A stretch of 64,000 nucleotides of DNA, taken from NCBI GenBank assembly GCA_037349105.1, contig JAYJMM010000110.1:2914001-2978000 (forward strand), given 5' to 3'. The notes under the pieces were generated by a model. It made no database searches. It worked only from the letters and a program-made list of their open reading frames with translations, and was not told where the DNA came from. The translations under genes and the position numbers were made by a program. Shown here piece by piece: positions 50,650-60,644 of the stretch (position 1 is its first letter; each line of letters starts with the position of its first letter). This DNA is from Limnomonas spitsbergensis. Its lineage: Eukaryota > Chlorophyta > Chlorophyceae > Chlamydomonadales.

Positions 50650-50800
50650 GGTAACGTTACACCTCTGGGCCCGCTCAAAGCTCGGCCGCGTGGGCGACCA
50701 ACTGTTCAGAAGGGAGTAAAGAAGGAACTAAAAGGAAGAGAGGGGGAAAGGAACAAAAGGAGAGGCCTGGAAGGCAACGAAGACCAAGTCCACACTTCAC
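50650..50800 (-). mobile_element. Pyrimidine-rich/GCCCACGCGG element, minus copy
   Basis: On the minus strand: CCTTCCAGGCCTCTCCTTTT, GTTCC, TTTCCCCC, CAGTTGG-CGCCCACGCGGC, CGAGC, GAGCGGGCCCAGAGGTGTAA. The CTTCC-GGCCTCTCCTTTTG lead-in matches the 30,540 copy. Confidence 0.75.
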
Positions 50801-51290
50801 TAGTGATTCGCAATTGGCCACGCTGGCATTTTGAGGTCAATTTGGTCAGAGGACAATTTGCGAGCGAGGCAGAGCCTGCTGTCGACACGCACATATACGT
50901 GTTGTCATTTCCGCCGTGGAAATTAAATGTGGAATCTTAATTCCACTTGTCCGCCAAACGCCCTTTATAAGTGCTTTCCTGCATGTCCACTGGACACAGC
51001 TCTCACTTGTACGAATTGGGCAGACAGACAAGTAGGCAGACACGCAGAAATGCTTATCAAGGACACAAAAGTATGAAAGTATGCGGTTGGCTTGTCCAGC
51101 CTTATCAAGTGCATTGGCTCGGAACCTTGTACACTTTCTCCAGCTTGTACTTTACGGTACAAATAGAAGGGGTGGGGAAATGTACTGGTAGTGGTCGGTA
51201 GTGGTCGGTAGTGGTGGAGGAAGTCAGTGGAACGCTGGGGGGTGGGGTGGGGTCAAAAGTGACCTCATAGACCCGACCATCCAAGGCTGT
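50801..51290. other. No supported gene
   Basis: GGTAGTGGTCGGTAGTGGTC short repeat at 51,187-51,215. The rest is unique-looking. Confidence 0.35.
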
Positions 51291-51540
51291 GGAGCATGAC
51301 AAGAGCGTTCCGAACTTGGTGCCACAATTATTTTTGGCTCACAGGAGGGGGACGGGGGGGGGGATTTAGGGAGCCAAGTGTGTGTGTGGGAAGGTTGGGA
51401 GCATGGGGTCGCATCCCCCAAAACGACAAATTTAGAGGGGGGGGCAAAAACAAAATAAATCGACCCCATCCCCATTTTTTGTTGAGCTTAACGAGAGCGT
51501 TCCATAGGTGTTTTAAGTGTTTTTTGGCTCATGGGGTGAG
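51291..51540. repeat. Diverged ~190-bp duplication
   Basis: ACAAGAGCGTTCCGAAC...TTTTTGGCTCACAGG (51,298-51,346) recurs as ACGAGAGCGTTCCATAG...TTTTTTGGCTCATGGG (51,489-51,536). Both are followed by G runs. Confidence 0.6.
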
Positions 51541-53389
51541 AGATATGTGGGGGCAAAGTTGGGGGGGGGGGGGAGGGGGGGGGGAGTGGTCCCCCAAAAA
51601 TCCAATATTTGTTTTCCCCCAAACTTCATATCTTTTTTTATGTAGGTATGTTGAGGCTGGCAGCGACACCTATGTGTTCTCCTTGCCAACATGAGTCAAT
51701 TTACATCATAAAATGTTGATTGAATTACCACATGACCCCTTTTACCCCTTTACCCCCACACTGAGGATTTGGCTCCATTGGACACACCCCGAAACCAGCC
51801 GAGTCATTCTTAGTTGACTGTTCGCATGTCACCACATAAAGAATTGAATATACCAGTAGAAGCGCCGTGACGAGCTGGTCAAAAAACACCCCTTACATGC
51901 CCTGTAATTTTGACTTAGCTATTTGAATTTCAATGGGTTCCGGAGACGGGGGCGGGGGATGGGGGGAGGTAGGCTCGTTGGGTGCTCGTTTCTTGGGGGG
52001 GGGTCCCTGGCTTTTTTCCAACGCTTCAGTAAAAGATTGAGAATAAGGCTATGATGTTGCATATTTGCATTCCTCATGTGAAATACTGTTGATTTGTAAC
52101 ACAAATACTGTAAAATTACGTAGGGTCCACACAACAAAAAATCAACGATCAGCCAAAACGAATTAAAAAACTGCTGCGCAACGGCGAAATTTTGATTTAA
52201 TTTAACGCCGCGCAGCAGATAACTTAACTTAGCGTCATGCATCACTTTAAATATTATTAATTTCCGTCCGCGTAGCACTTGCAGCCAGTACAGTAAAACA
52301 CTCTGGCCGGTTCCTGGCCTCAGGAAACATGTGGTTGTTGGGGCATCGAATCGTCATCAGTCGTCAGCACCCACCTCTGCCCCCAGGACCCGGCTCCGCT
52401 GTGGGGACTGGCGTAAGGATCACTCCACGGGTGCCTGTCAAATCAAACAGTCGTGCGCTAGTGCGGATTTTTAGACATTCGTTGGTTTCATTCAGAACGC
52501 GCACCCCCCAGAATAGTTGTTTGGGCACCTGACAGACATTCCGCACAACGACGAATTCTGAATTATTATTAGCGCGCAGGCCAATGATTAATGAATGTTG
52601 AGCGAAGTCTACGTGGTTCTACGGTTTTGCATGCATTCTCATCAGAGTAGCTGACCCCCATGGCCGGCATGCCCAATAGGCCAAAATGGCAAAGGGGTGT
52701 TGGCTCTGCAAACACAAGCATTGTTGTTAGGCAGCCCATTATTGGGCAATGGGGGTCAACATGTCACTTCTAATTATACCCAAAGTTTTAGACTTTCAGT
52801 GGCCATGCTGTTTCTTAACCCCATGTTCATCGTGTATTGCCTCTATGTCTCAATACAATCAGTCTCACTTACTGTACAACACTTTTGCCTTTCCGCTAAA
52901 TTAGTCATTGCCTGAGGTTTGCGGACTGTTTTCGACCTATAAAATACGTGCACAACTTGTGATGTACGGTATGGTTCCGGTTTGTAATCTGGCAGTCTAG
53001 GATTATAACAGATTGTATAACATTTGAACATTTCATATACCGTATACCGGTGTAAGGCGCGAGCGGACCCCTTTTAATTTATAATTTTTGCGCCAAAGTC
53101 AAAGCGCCGTACGGTACTATAGAACCAGATAGGGTTCGCGCACCCCGGATTTGGATTTTTAGCCAATCGTCTGCGTAGGCAAAGAAGCATGTGTCCTCGC
53201 TCGCAACGCATTTACCGCGCAACAACCAATTTTAGCAAATGATTTTAATGTGATCTTAGTATTACAGGTCTGCGCAGCTACGAAAATAAACAGCACCCCC
53301 TGCTGCCCCCAGTACCCTTGGCCAGGTCTACCAACTAGCCGGGCGACCCCCGTTGCCCAAGTACCCCTGGCCAATGCTGCAACATGAGT
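51541..53389. other. No supported gene
   Basis: G runs at 51,560-51,585. The rest is AT-richer, with open frames of at most about 120 codons and no recognised domain. Confidence 0.35.
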
Positions 53390-53565
53390 CATTGGCTTAA
53401 CACCTATGGGCCCTGCTCAAAAAGGCTCGGCCGCGTGGGCGCCCAACTGTCCCGATTGATGAAAAGAACTGAAGGTAAGAAGGAAAGAATGAGAAGAACA
53501 CAAAGGAGAAAGAAATCCCCCCTAAAAGGAAAAGGCAGCCCGAAGTATCTTTGCCCCTCTGCAGC
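53390..53565 (-). mobile_element. Pyrimidine-rich/GCCCACGCGG element, minus copy
   Basis: On the minus strand: TTTCCTTTTAGGGGGGATTT, CTCCTTTGTGTTCTTC, GGGACAGTTGGGCGCCCACG, CGGCCGAGCCTTTTTGAGCA, GGGCCCATAGGTGTTAAGCC. It ends AATGACTCATG instead of CATTGACA. Confidence 0.75.
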
Positions 53566-54069
53566 CTATTCCCCAAGAAGGCAAAGAAAAGCAACAAATG
53601 TAACTGAACATGAGTCAATGCCACTCCTTGGACTGCTTTATATTAAATAACTCATAAGAATGACTGGAATTTGAGCACCAACCCTCCAGTCGCATCCATG
53701 TGCAACTCTGGAGGTCATTATGTGGCAACCCTACATATATAGGGACCTCAGTGTAAAACTACATGCCATGTAGAAAGTATAATCGCTGGATTTACTTTTA
53801 TCTAGTCGACGCGACAAGATGCCTTCTAAACGCAATACTATTATACCTGGATTACTAAGAGATATAATGACATTAAACGCGGATGTATCTGACGCTTGGT
53901 GCGGGAGTACACAGCCCGACCATACATCTCCCTCCGGATCCGCCTGGGAGTAAGTCATGGCATCTCTGGCGTACCCCAGCTATGTAGGGGGTACTACAAA
54001 CCCACACCTCTCTAGCTGAACGCTCTGTTTGAGAACTGCAGCTCGCTCACTACTACACTCCTCAGGAGC
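53566..54069. other. No supported gene
   Basis: ACATATATAGGGACC at 53,730 could be TATA-like but cannot be tied to a gene. Confidence 0.3.
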
Positions 54070-54240
54070 ATGCCGCGGCGACGAACATCCCAATCAAAGG
54101 TAGGAAACCCCTAAACAAAGCCGCTGAATTGTCCAGGTGGCCAGCGAGGAAGATGACGTCGTGTCCCCTGCCAGCATATTGGACGACAAGTTCGCTAGCA
54201 TCATAATGGGAACCTATCAAGATGCTTCAATACTTCAGAA
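54070..54240 (+). CDS. Possible first two exons of a plus-strand gene
   Basis: ATGCCGCGGCG starts MPRRRTSQSK, followed by GTAGGAAACC...TTGTCCAG (54,100-54,136; a 37-nt intron if spliced). The frame then continues VASEEDDVVSPASILDDKFA, SIIMGTYQDASILQ. Basic start followed by acidic sequence suggests a nuclear or DNA-binding protein, but that is inference. The 3' end is not clear, and the minus-strand gene next to it ends at 54,330. No family is recognised. Confidence 0.3.
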
Positions 54241-54329
54241 ACAAATCCATATAATATCATCCTATGCCACCCCATGCCACTTTCATAGCACCCCACGCAA
54301 CCGCAATCCCATCAAACCAAGGGGGCGAA

Positions 54330-54665
54330 TCAGGCAATTTCGAGCTTAGCTGCGATTTTGTCCAGCTGCGTCTTCATTAGGTCTTGCTGAGTGCTCATCA
54401 GGTCTTGCTGCGTCTTCATCATGTCCAACTGCGTCTTAACCGCCGCTACGCTTTTCTCCAACCGCATCACCGTGAGGAACGTCGAGGCCACCGGGTACAT
54501 GATTCCCGTAACGGTGAGAACAACTCCGCCGACGGTCGTGATAGCAGTGCATGTGGCGGCCACGGAAGGTGGCAGGGACATCGCTGAGGGGGGCAAAGGT
54601 CCTCTTCCACCACCCCTTCCACCTCGAGGGTGCGGCTGCCCTCCAAACATGCGGCGTTGCATCAT
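54330..54665 (-). CDS. Small membrane/coiled-coil protein
   Basis: 111 codons from ATGATGCAACGC to TAA. A pyrimidine-plus-AG string (GTTTCCTACAG) stands right before the ATG, so this may be the last exon of a longer gene. The order is: G/R-rich start (FGGQPHPRGGRGGGRGPLPP), a hydrophobic stretch TAITTVGGVVLTVTGIMYPV and ASTFLTV, then a coiled coil of near-repeats TQLDMMK, TQQDLMS, TQQDLMK, TQLDKIA to the end. It is probably an anchored oligomer; its function is not recognised. Confidence 0.45.
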   Translation of the reverse strand: MMQRRMFGGQPHPRGGRGGGRGPLPPSAMSLPPSVAATCTAITTVGGVVLTVTGIMYPVASTFLTVMRLEKSVAAVKTQLDMMKTQQDLMSTQQDLMKTQLDKIAAKLEIA

Positions 54666-55500
54666 CTGTAGGAAACAGCGAGTACTATTTAGAGAGATAA
54701 TGGTGGTCAGAGTGTGATGTGCAACCCTCTATGATTGATTATGCATTTTCATCAAGGCTCTCCCCCTTCTTCTCACACGGCACACATGTGCACCACAGCA
54801 GCAACCTCAAACCAATCAGCAGATTTCTGAACACCCATGTTCACACACTCGACTAAATACGGGTAGACGTACCCCAAGGTTATTCGGAGGAAACAACCTT
54901 GCTTCATTCGTTCCAACTCACACAGGGATGAAGATTGAGAGGACCACGCAGACAAAGGCATTGCTCCATGATGAGATGAAGGGCCCAAATCCAATATTCA
55001 TATGCATGTTTATGAACAAGTGATGGATTAACCCAGTTGGTCACCGGCGCTTGCGCCAATTCTACATGAACAATGGAGTAGTATCATCAAGCAGATGGCC
55101 AAGACATCCCTAGTGCATCACAAGATTTATGGGAAAGGGACCACATGCCACTCAGAGCCTGACGTACTGTTTAAGCACACCATGTAACAAATGTGTCCAT
55201 GCAGTTCAATTCTGCATGGGGCTGCTGTGACGTCGGCAAGGCGTAGGGAGGTTGGCACCGTGGCCCATGCAACCCTGTCGTGTAGCCCCCCGCTCTCATA
55301 CAGCCCGTGTGCCCTGTCGTGCAGCCTTGAGCTCCTATGCACCCCATGCGCCCTGTATGTATTGCAGCCTAATGCAAACCATCATCATGCCCCATTACAC
55401 CGAGCCAGACACAGCCCCTCACCTTGTAACACCTTGTAGACACAGCCCCTCTTACCTCTTATCAGCACTGCAGAGTTTATATACCAAGCAAGCCTTGTGA
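54666..55500. other. Unassigned; one weak minus-strand coding candidate
   Basis: At 54,773-54,960 the minus frame reads ELERMKQGCFLRITLGYVYP then YLVECVNMGVQKSADWFEVA, protein-like but without splice support. Other frames are short. CCATGCAGTTC / CTGCATGG repeats occur near 55,197. Confidence 0.3.
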
Positions 55501-55504
55501 GATG

Positions 55505-56500
55505 GAGCCTGTAGAGGGGGGCGTGAAGTTGTTGTACTGCAGTTAGCAACAGCAGTTGTGTGGCTGTCAGTAATTACGGCTGATACTTCAGGTGTTTTGA
55601 CTGTACATGTATTGAAAAACCTGACCAATTAGCAGCAACAATTACTGAACAGCCGCTGTTCTGCTGCAGATAGCAGCAGCCGTTGTACTGCGGATAGCAG
55701 CAGTTCTGCGACAATGAGCAACCATTTTCTACGGCAAGAGCGGCACCAATGTTCATTAGCAACACTTCTGCCCAAACAACAATTATGCAGCAGTCACCAG
55801 CAGCACTACTACTGCATCAGCAGTTTCGCAACAATTACCAACAGCTGTTTTATAACGGTGCGCAACGCTTGTTCTGCAGCTGTAATATGCAGCAGCAGAG
55901 CACTGGGCATGCAGAAAAGATTATGTTTACTCTAGTAGTTGCTTTTCTACCTATGTGGGCAGTCACAAGTATGCCTCCTACACGAGTTCAACCGGTTTCG
56001 GCAGTAGTTTCGCAGCCATTAGCGTGCAACTATTGTGAAGACAAAACAAGCTGCAATTCTGTTGATGTTGGAAGATATTCTGCAGCAGTTACCAGCAGCA
56101 CTTATGTTGCAGCAACAGTTTTGCAGCAATTACCAACAAAAACTCATCAGCAGCTCTTCTGCACCAGTAAGCAAATACAATTCTACAATAAGCATGCACC
56201 ATGCAGCGATTCTGCAGAAAATGCAAGCTGCAATATTGCTTCTCTTCACAACAGCAGTTACACAACAGATAGAAACAGCAAGACTGCTCCTGTTATTACC
56301 AACAGTTCTGCAACAATTAACACCAACAGCATGCAGCAGCAACAAACTAACTAATCAACAGCTGTACCAACAGCCATATCAACAGCCGTACACTCCCAAC
56401 CCAACGAACCCATGCACCCAATCATGCACATCCCATGCAGTACACAATGCCCAGGCAGACATCTCATACCAGGAAGGGCTGCGCTAAACACCTCTTCTAT
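55505..56500. repeat. Imperfect CAG/CAA-rich region
   Basis: About 1 kb of irregular GCAGCAGTT, TGCAACAATTA(C/G)C and CAGCAGC(A/C)-type units. Plus frames of 70-200 codons (rich in Q, S, T, N) overlap each other in different registers, so none is convincing. A related stretch continues at 58,080-58,270. Confidence 0.7.
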
Positions 56501-56599
56501 ACCTAAATGGCCTAACCAATCATGCTACATCTACACGGGTCTTGCAGAGTAACAAAGCCAGGTCATGTCTGCAGTAGGATCATGACAACAGCCTCACAC

Positions 56600-57000
56600 G
56601 TTCAAGCTTACCTGCTGATAACCTGCAACCATATATAGCCACACCACTGTTGAATAACACACCTGCGAAACACGGTCGTGTAGTTCAGTGGGTCGTGACG
56701 TCAAGATATGATCGGAAATATGCCAAGCCGTGCACACAATGTCATGCAACCGAAGCTGCAACGGAAGTCCATTATTCATCCAACATTGCTCGACACATGA
56801 TGCTCCTTCTACTCGAGTCATGCAGCCGAACGAAGCCAGGTCGCATCTGCTGTAATATCATGCCAACGAACATATTCCGATCAACCTTACCTGCAGCCAC
56901 TCAGCAACCAGAGATAGCCTCAACTATGTTAATTAAAAACCTGCGAAAGACAATCGTGTAGTTCTGTGGGTCGTGGCGTCATGGTACGTAAGGAAAATAA
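56600..57000 (-). repeat. Diverged ~277-bp duplication
   Basis: CTTACCTGC...TATAGCC...ACCTGCGAAACACGGTCGTG and TAGTTCAGTGGGTCGTG (56,609-56,700) recur at 56,887-56,980. On the minus strand both give RPTELHD(R/C)(V/L)SQ before GTGTG or GTTTT, which again looks like an exon end with a donor. Confidence 0.55.
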
Positions 57001-57397
57001 GTCAAGCACAGCACTGAATGCCATATGCCAAGCACAGCACAGGATATCAACATCCAGCACTAAGAATGATATCAGACACTGCACAGACAACACGCATACA
57101 CATGATGAATCTCTTACCACGACGAAGGAATGACAACGAAATCTTCAAACCAAGAGCAGACAGCAGAAATAGGAAGGCAAGAATAACGAATCAACGAACA
57201 ACGGAGACCTTGTTAAAAGGACTGGAAGTCAGAACTTTCACCACAAAGAGAAATGAACATGACAGGACAACAACGCGCGGCCATGGCAACCAAACCTCAA
57301 CACCTCTTTCCTACCAGTCCTTGCAGTCCTTCGTCGATCCTACAAACCAACAAAACTGAACCTAGAAATATGAGTGACAACAACGAAATCGTCACTT
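57001..57397. other. No supported gene
   Basis: An 80- to 113-codon plus frame (57018-57359), R/T/N-rich, is not convincing. Confidence 0.3.
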
Positions 57398-57893
57398 TTT
57401 TTAGGGATCTCCTTTAAAAAACAAAGACGGTCACCAAACCTACTATGCCGAAGCGACGGCTCACGACGCTCCGCAGGCACAGGCCAGGGGTGGGTTGCGA
57501 CGTAGTGTTCTGCCGCTAGCGCGGCCTCGATCAAAAGAAGCGCATTAGCAATGCGATTCTATTGCACTCAACGTCGGCTGTAGGCGACATGAACTCGAAA
57601 AGCTTTTGGGCCGCGGGGCGATGACACCTCTCGCCCGCCACCCACCCAACGTAATTTCCGTGACTAACGCCGTACTGGTGACAGCCGCTTACTACCTAGC
57701 ACCGACAATACTGATCAAGCGGAGGTCGCGATTTCGATACCTGCTGGTGGCAGAAAAAGTGCGAAGAGTTCAAGAAAAGAAAAGACACGAAAATGAACCC
57801 GGGGAAGGAGGCAAAGATCCCCACGCTTTTGAAGTCACTTTTTTTTCTAGGCACACTTTTTTTACAGTCTCCCATAAAGGAGATCCCTAAAAA
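57398..57893. mobile_element. 496-bp element with perfect 19-bp inverted ends
   Basis: TTTTTAGGGATCTCCTTTA at 57,398-57,416 and its exact reverse complement at 57,875-57,893. Inside is a plus frame of 94 codons (57606-57890) running into the right end, with basic and acidic patches and no known domain. A non-autonomous DNA transposon is likely; a target duplication was not established. Confidence 0.6.
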
Positions 57894-58404
57894 GAAATAG
57901 AGCAGCTAGCGCAACGAGGCCTGCCCCCTATATTTGTTATTTTGTTGTTTCCTGTGTGTCAATTATGTAATGTGTGCAATAGAAGCGTGGTAGTGTCACG
58001 GCTGCAGGTACGCAGTTGATTTATGAGCATAAGTTATGTGCATGCATTAGTATGCAGACAATAGTTCCGCTTATGTGAGCAGCCGCAGTTAGGAGCATCA
58101 ACTGTTCTGCACTTGTTAGTTAGACGAGTTGTACCGGTTTGAGCAGTAGTTTTGCAGCTATTTGCATGGAGCATTCAGCAATTTTGCAGACAATAGAAGC
58201 TGTAATTCTGCTGATGTTGGCAGCTATTGTTCTGCTAGTGCAGAAGCTGTTGTATTGCAGTTAGCAAGTGTCTAGTTAGGGCCCATTATCCAATTCCTTG
58301 GGCTTCCTAGATGAAAAAGTAAGACTGCACAACTCTAAGAAAACAAATCTAGATTGCAACAATCTGGGCCCTGGAGTAATCCCACAAGGGACCTGCTAGG
58401 TGAG
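57894..58404. other. Unassigned, partly CAG/TTCTGC-rich
   Basis: GCAGCTATT, TTCTGC(T/A) and AGTTAGCA strings like those at 55.5-56.5 kb; the tract ends near 58,275 and unique sequence follows to 58,404. Confidence 0.4.
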
Positions 58405-59408
58405 TGTCACGGTATAATGCAGTATACGTGCCAAAACCGTAGGGACCGCTGACGCGCCCCCGTAGACTCCGCAGCTTCCCTGCGGAGCCCCCTTTTTAGG
58501 GTTACGCCCAGCTTCCCACTTTCGGGAAGCTCGGAGGCCGGAATTTCCCGTACCGTAGTAATAAGGGCTTGCCGGGACATTGTATCCCGGCTTGCCCACT
58601 GTCCCTTACTTCGTTCCTTTTATGTAGACAGGCCTCTATTTGTAAACAGCACCGGCTAGATCTCGGAGACCTACCCAGTGAAGAGCAACAAAGCCGGTAC
58701 CACATAGCCAGTCAAGTCTAGATCAACGACCCAGCAATCTAGCAAGCCCGAGACTCCCTCTCAAGAAGCCCCGCCCGACCTAGGACTACGCCCGCAGTCT
58801 ACGGCTACGGCATCTCCCGCCACACGCGGTAAGTGACTCATAATGGCCTGTAGGGTTCGCAACCCGTCAGGCCATTACCGTAGTCTAGCTCTACAAGCGG
58901 TCAGCTCCGCGTCGGTCACCTAGAAGTTCCAGCCGCAACTTAACGCGTTGCGCATTCGCGGCCAGCGTGTAGACGCTGAGCCCGCCCGTAGGCGTCCGCC
59001 ACTCAGTGGGGAAGAAGTCCGCCACGGACCTGAAGCAACAATCGCGTGTCCACTTCAAAGGAACGAAGTGGGTCTTACCTGATCAGCCTGATCCAACTAA
59101 TCCTGCTGAAGGTGCGTGTGCTGTGAACTTGAATTTCTTTTTGAAGACAGCGGATCTGCCTTGGACAGCTAGAAATCACTGAGCAGAGGATTCTCCATAC
59201 ATCCAAGTCAATTCCTGCTTGCGCTGGGCGTGGCAACCCAGAAGCAGACGTAGCTCGAAGATCAGGATGTGGAGTTATAAACCCAGCTGATATTGCCTGT
59301 GCACCTGGCCTGCATTTGTGGTAGAGTGCACAACCCACGTGTTGACGGAAGTGAGCAAGGATCCGGGATCCAAGTTTAAAAGCGGCAACCCGAGACTGTG
59401 TGCAGGAA
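58405..59408 (+). other. Retrotransposon leader, possible 5' LTR
   Basis: Starts TGTCACGGTATAATGC, a plausible LTR start with a TATA-like string. It lies upstream of gag-like ORFs in the same direction. Perfect hairpins occur at 58,468-58,486 (stem 7), 58,510-58,531 (stem 8), 58,571-58,591 (stem 7) and 58,841-58,877 (stem 10 plus 5). A consensus donor GTAAGT stands at 58,829-58,834. The 3' LTR is outside the window, so the LTR ends, primer site and target duplication cannot be confirmed. Confidence 0.45.
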
Positions 59409-59735
59409 TCATCCGAAGCTGCAGATCGCAGCCTGAGCGGAGCCTGCAGAGCCTGAGGAGGAAGCTGCGCGACAAATCAGCGAGGAATAGCGGACGAGAC
59501 CAGCAATCCAGAAGTAAGCATCCGGAGCTGCGGATCGAGGCTGGAACGGAACGTGCAGAGCCCAAGGGAGAAGCTGCGCGACAGATCTGCAAGGAATAGC
59601 GGACGAGACCAGCAGTCCAGTGGAAATCATCCGGAGCTGCGGATCGCGGCTGGAACGGAACCTGCAGAGCCTAAGGGAGAAGCTGCGCGACAGATCGGCA
59701 GGTAGCTGGCGAGCCCAGCAATCCAGAAGGTGAAC
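59409..59735 (+). repeat. ~109-bp tandem repeat in the leader, three units
   Basis: Units at about 59,410, 59,519 and 59,628, each with CATCCG(A/G)AGCTGC(A/G)GATCG, GAAGCTGCGCGACA(A/G)ATC and CCAGCA(A/G)TCCAG. The third unit ends CCAGAAGGTGAACAT, a possible donor. Confidence 0.85.
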
Positions 59736-59756
59736 ATACCCGCCAGACCCATTTAA

Positions 59757-60644
59757 AATCCAGAAGCATCGACATACGGCACACCCCAGTCCAGGTTCCC
59801 AGCTAGCGCAGGCAGGCAAAGGCAAGAGGCCGTAGCCGAAGGCGACAGCAAGGAAAGGAAGGGCAGCGGCCATGCTGACAGCCTTGACGGGTACTTCAGC
59901 AACCCGGAGTGGACGCCTATCCCGGGGGAGCGGCGCCCGGCAGAGGGAGAACGCGCGGGGAGCGTAAGCCAACCAGGTCCGACGGAACTACCAAAAGAAC
60001 TCCAACTAATCGGGTGGGCAGACGTCCTGCACTGGGCCGCACGGCTGTGGCAGCAGGTTTGCTCCAGGTACTTCGCCCACCTCAGCGATCGGACCCAGGC
60101 CATCGAGGAGTTCCAAAGCCACCACCTAGCGGAATGGGCGACAAAGGCCCTTATGCGCATCCCCCACACGGGGCAGGACAGGGCAACGCTGTTGGCAGCC
60201 CTGCACAGAGTGTCCAGAGGAGCAGCAGGGCCAGAGGCGGCCCTAGCTGTCAAGGCCTTCGCTGACGAGTGGTGCAACGGCACAGCAGGGGATCAGGAAG
60301 AGCCCGAATCGGAGCAAGGGGAGCTTGAGGAGTGGGAAGGGCTCGAGGCATCCAAACTGCAGCCAGACGACCGCAGGGAGGTGCGAAGATGGCAGGATCA
60401 GACAGATGGGACCGCACCAGCTGCAAACCGCCAAGCCAGATGGCAACGCCTGGAGGCCAGCAGTGAGCCCAGTCTCCGGAACCAGCGACTGGACGTAGGG
60501 CACAGGCCCAGACCCAGCAGCCCAGCGGCCAACGAGCAGCCCAGGACAACCAGCTTGCAGCAGGGTTCGGTGCCAAGAAGGGCCAGCAGGCAAGAATCCC
60601 ACGACCTGCTGCGCATTGTGGATCATACGGAGCACAGCGGCTAA
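59757..60644 (+). CDS. Retrotransposon ORF, N-terminal gag-like part
   Basis: Open from 59,757 (after TAA at 59,754) to TAA at 60,642-60,644. Protein-like from HADSLDGYFSNPEWTPIPGE through LIGWADVLHWAARLWQQVCS and RYFAHLSDRTQAIEEFQSHH, then acidic EEPESEQGELEEWEGLEAS. There is no ATG before 60,153, so translation must begin upstream after splicing (an AATCCAG acceptor-like string lies at 59,756-59,762) or at a non-AUG codon. The next ORF is in the same frame, so this TAA may be a readthrough stop or a nonsense mutation. No named domain is recognised. Confidence 0.55.
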   Translation, partial: NPEASTYGTPQSRFPASAGRQRQEAVAEGDSKERKGSGHADSLDGYFSNPEWTPIPGERRPAEGERAGSVSQPGPTELPKELQLIGWADVLHWAARLWQQVCSRYFAHLSDRTQAIEEFQSHHLAEWATKALMRIPHTGQDRATLLAALHRVSRGAAGPEAALAVKAFADEWCNGTAGDQEEPESEQGELEEWEGLEASKLQPDDRREVRRWQDQTDGTAPAANRQARWQRLEASSEPSLRNQRLDVGHRPRPSSPAANEQPRTTSLQQGSVPRRASRQESHDLLRIVDHTEHSG

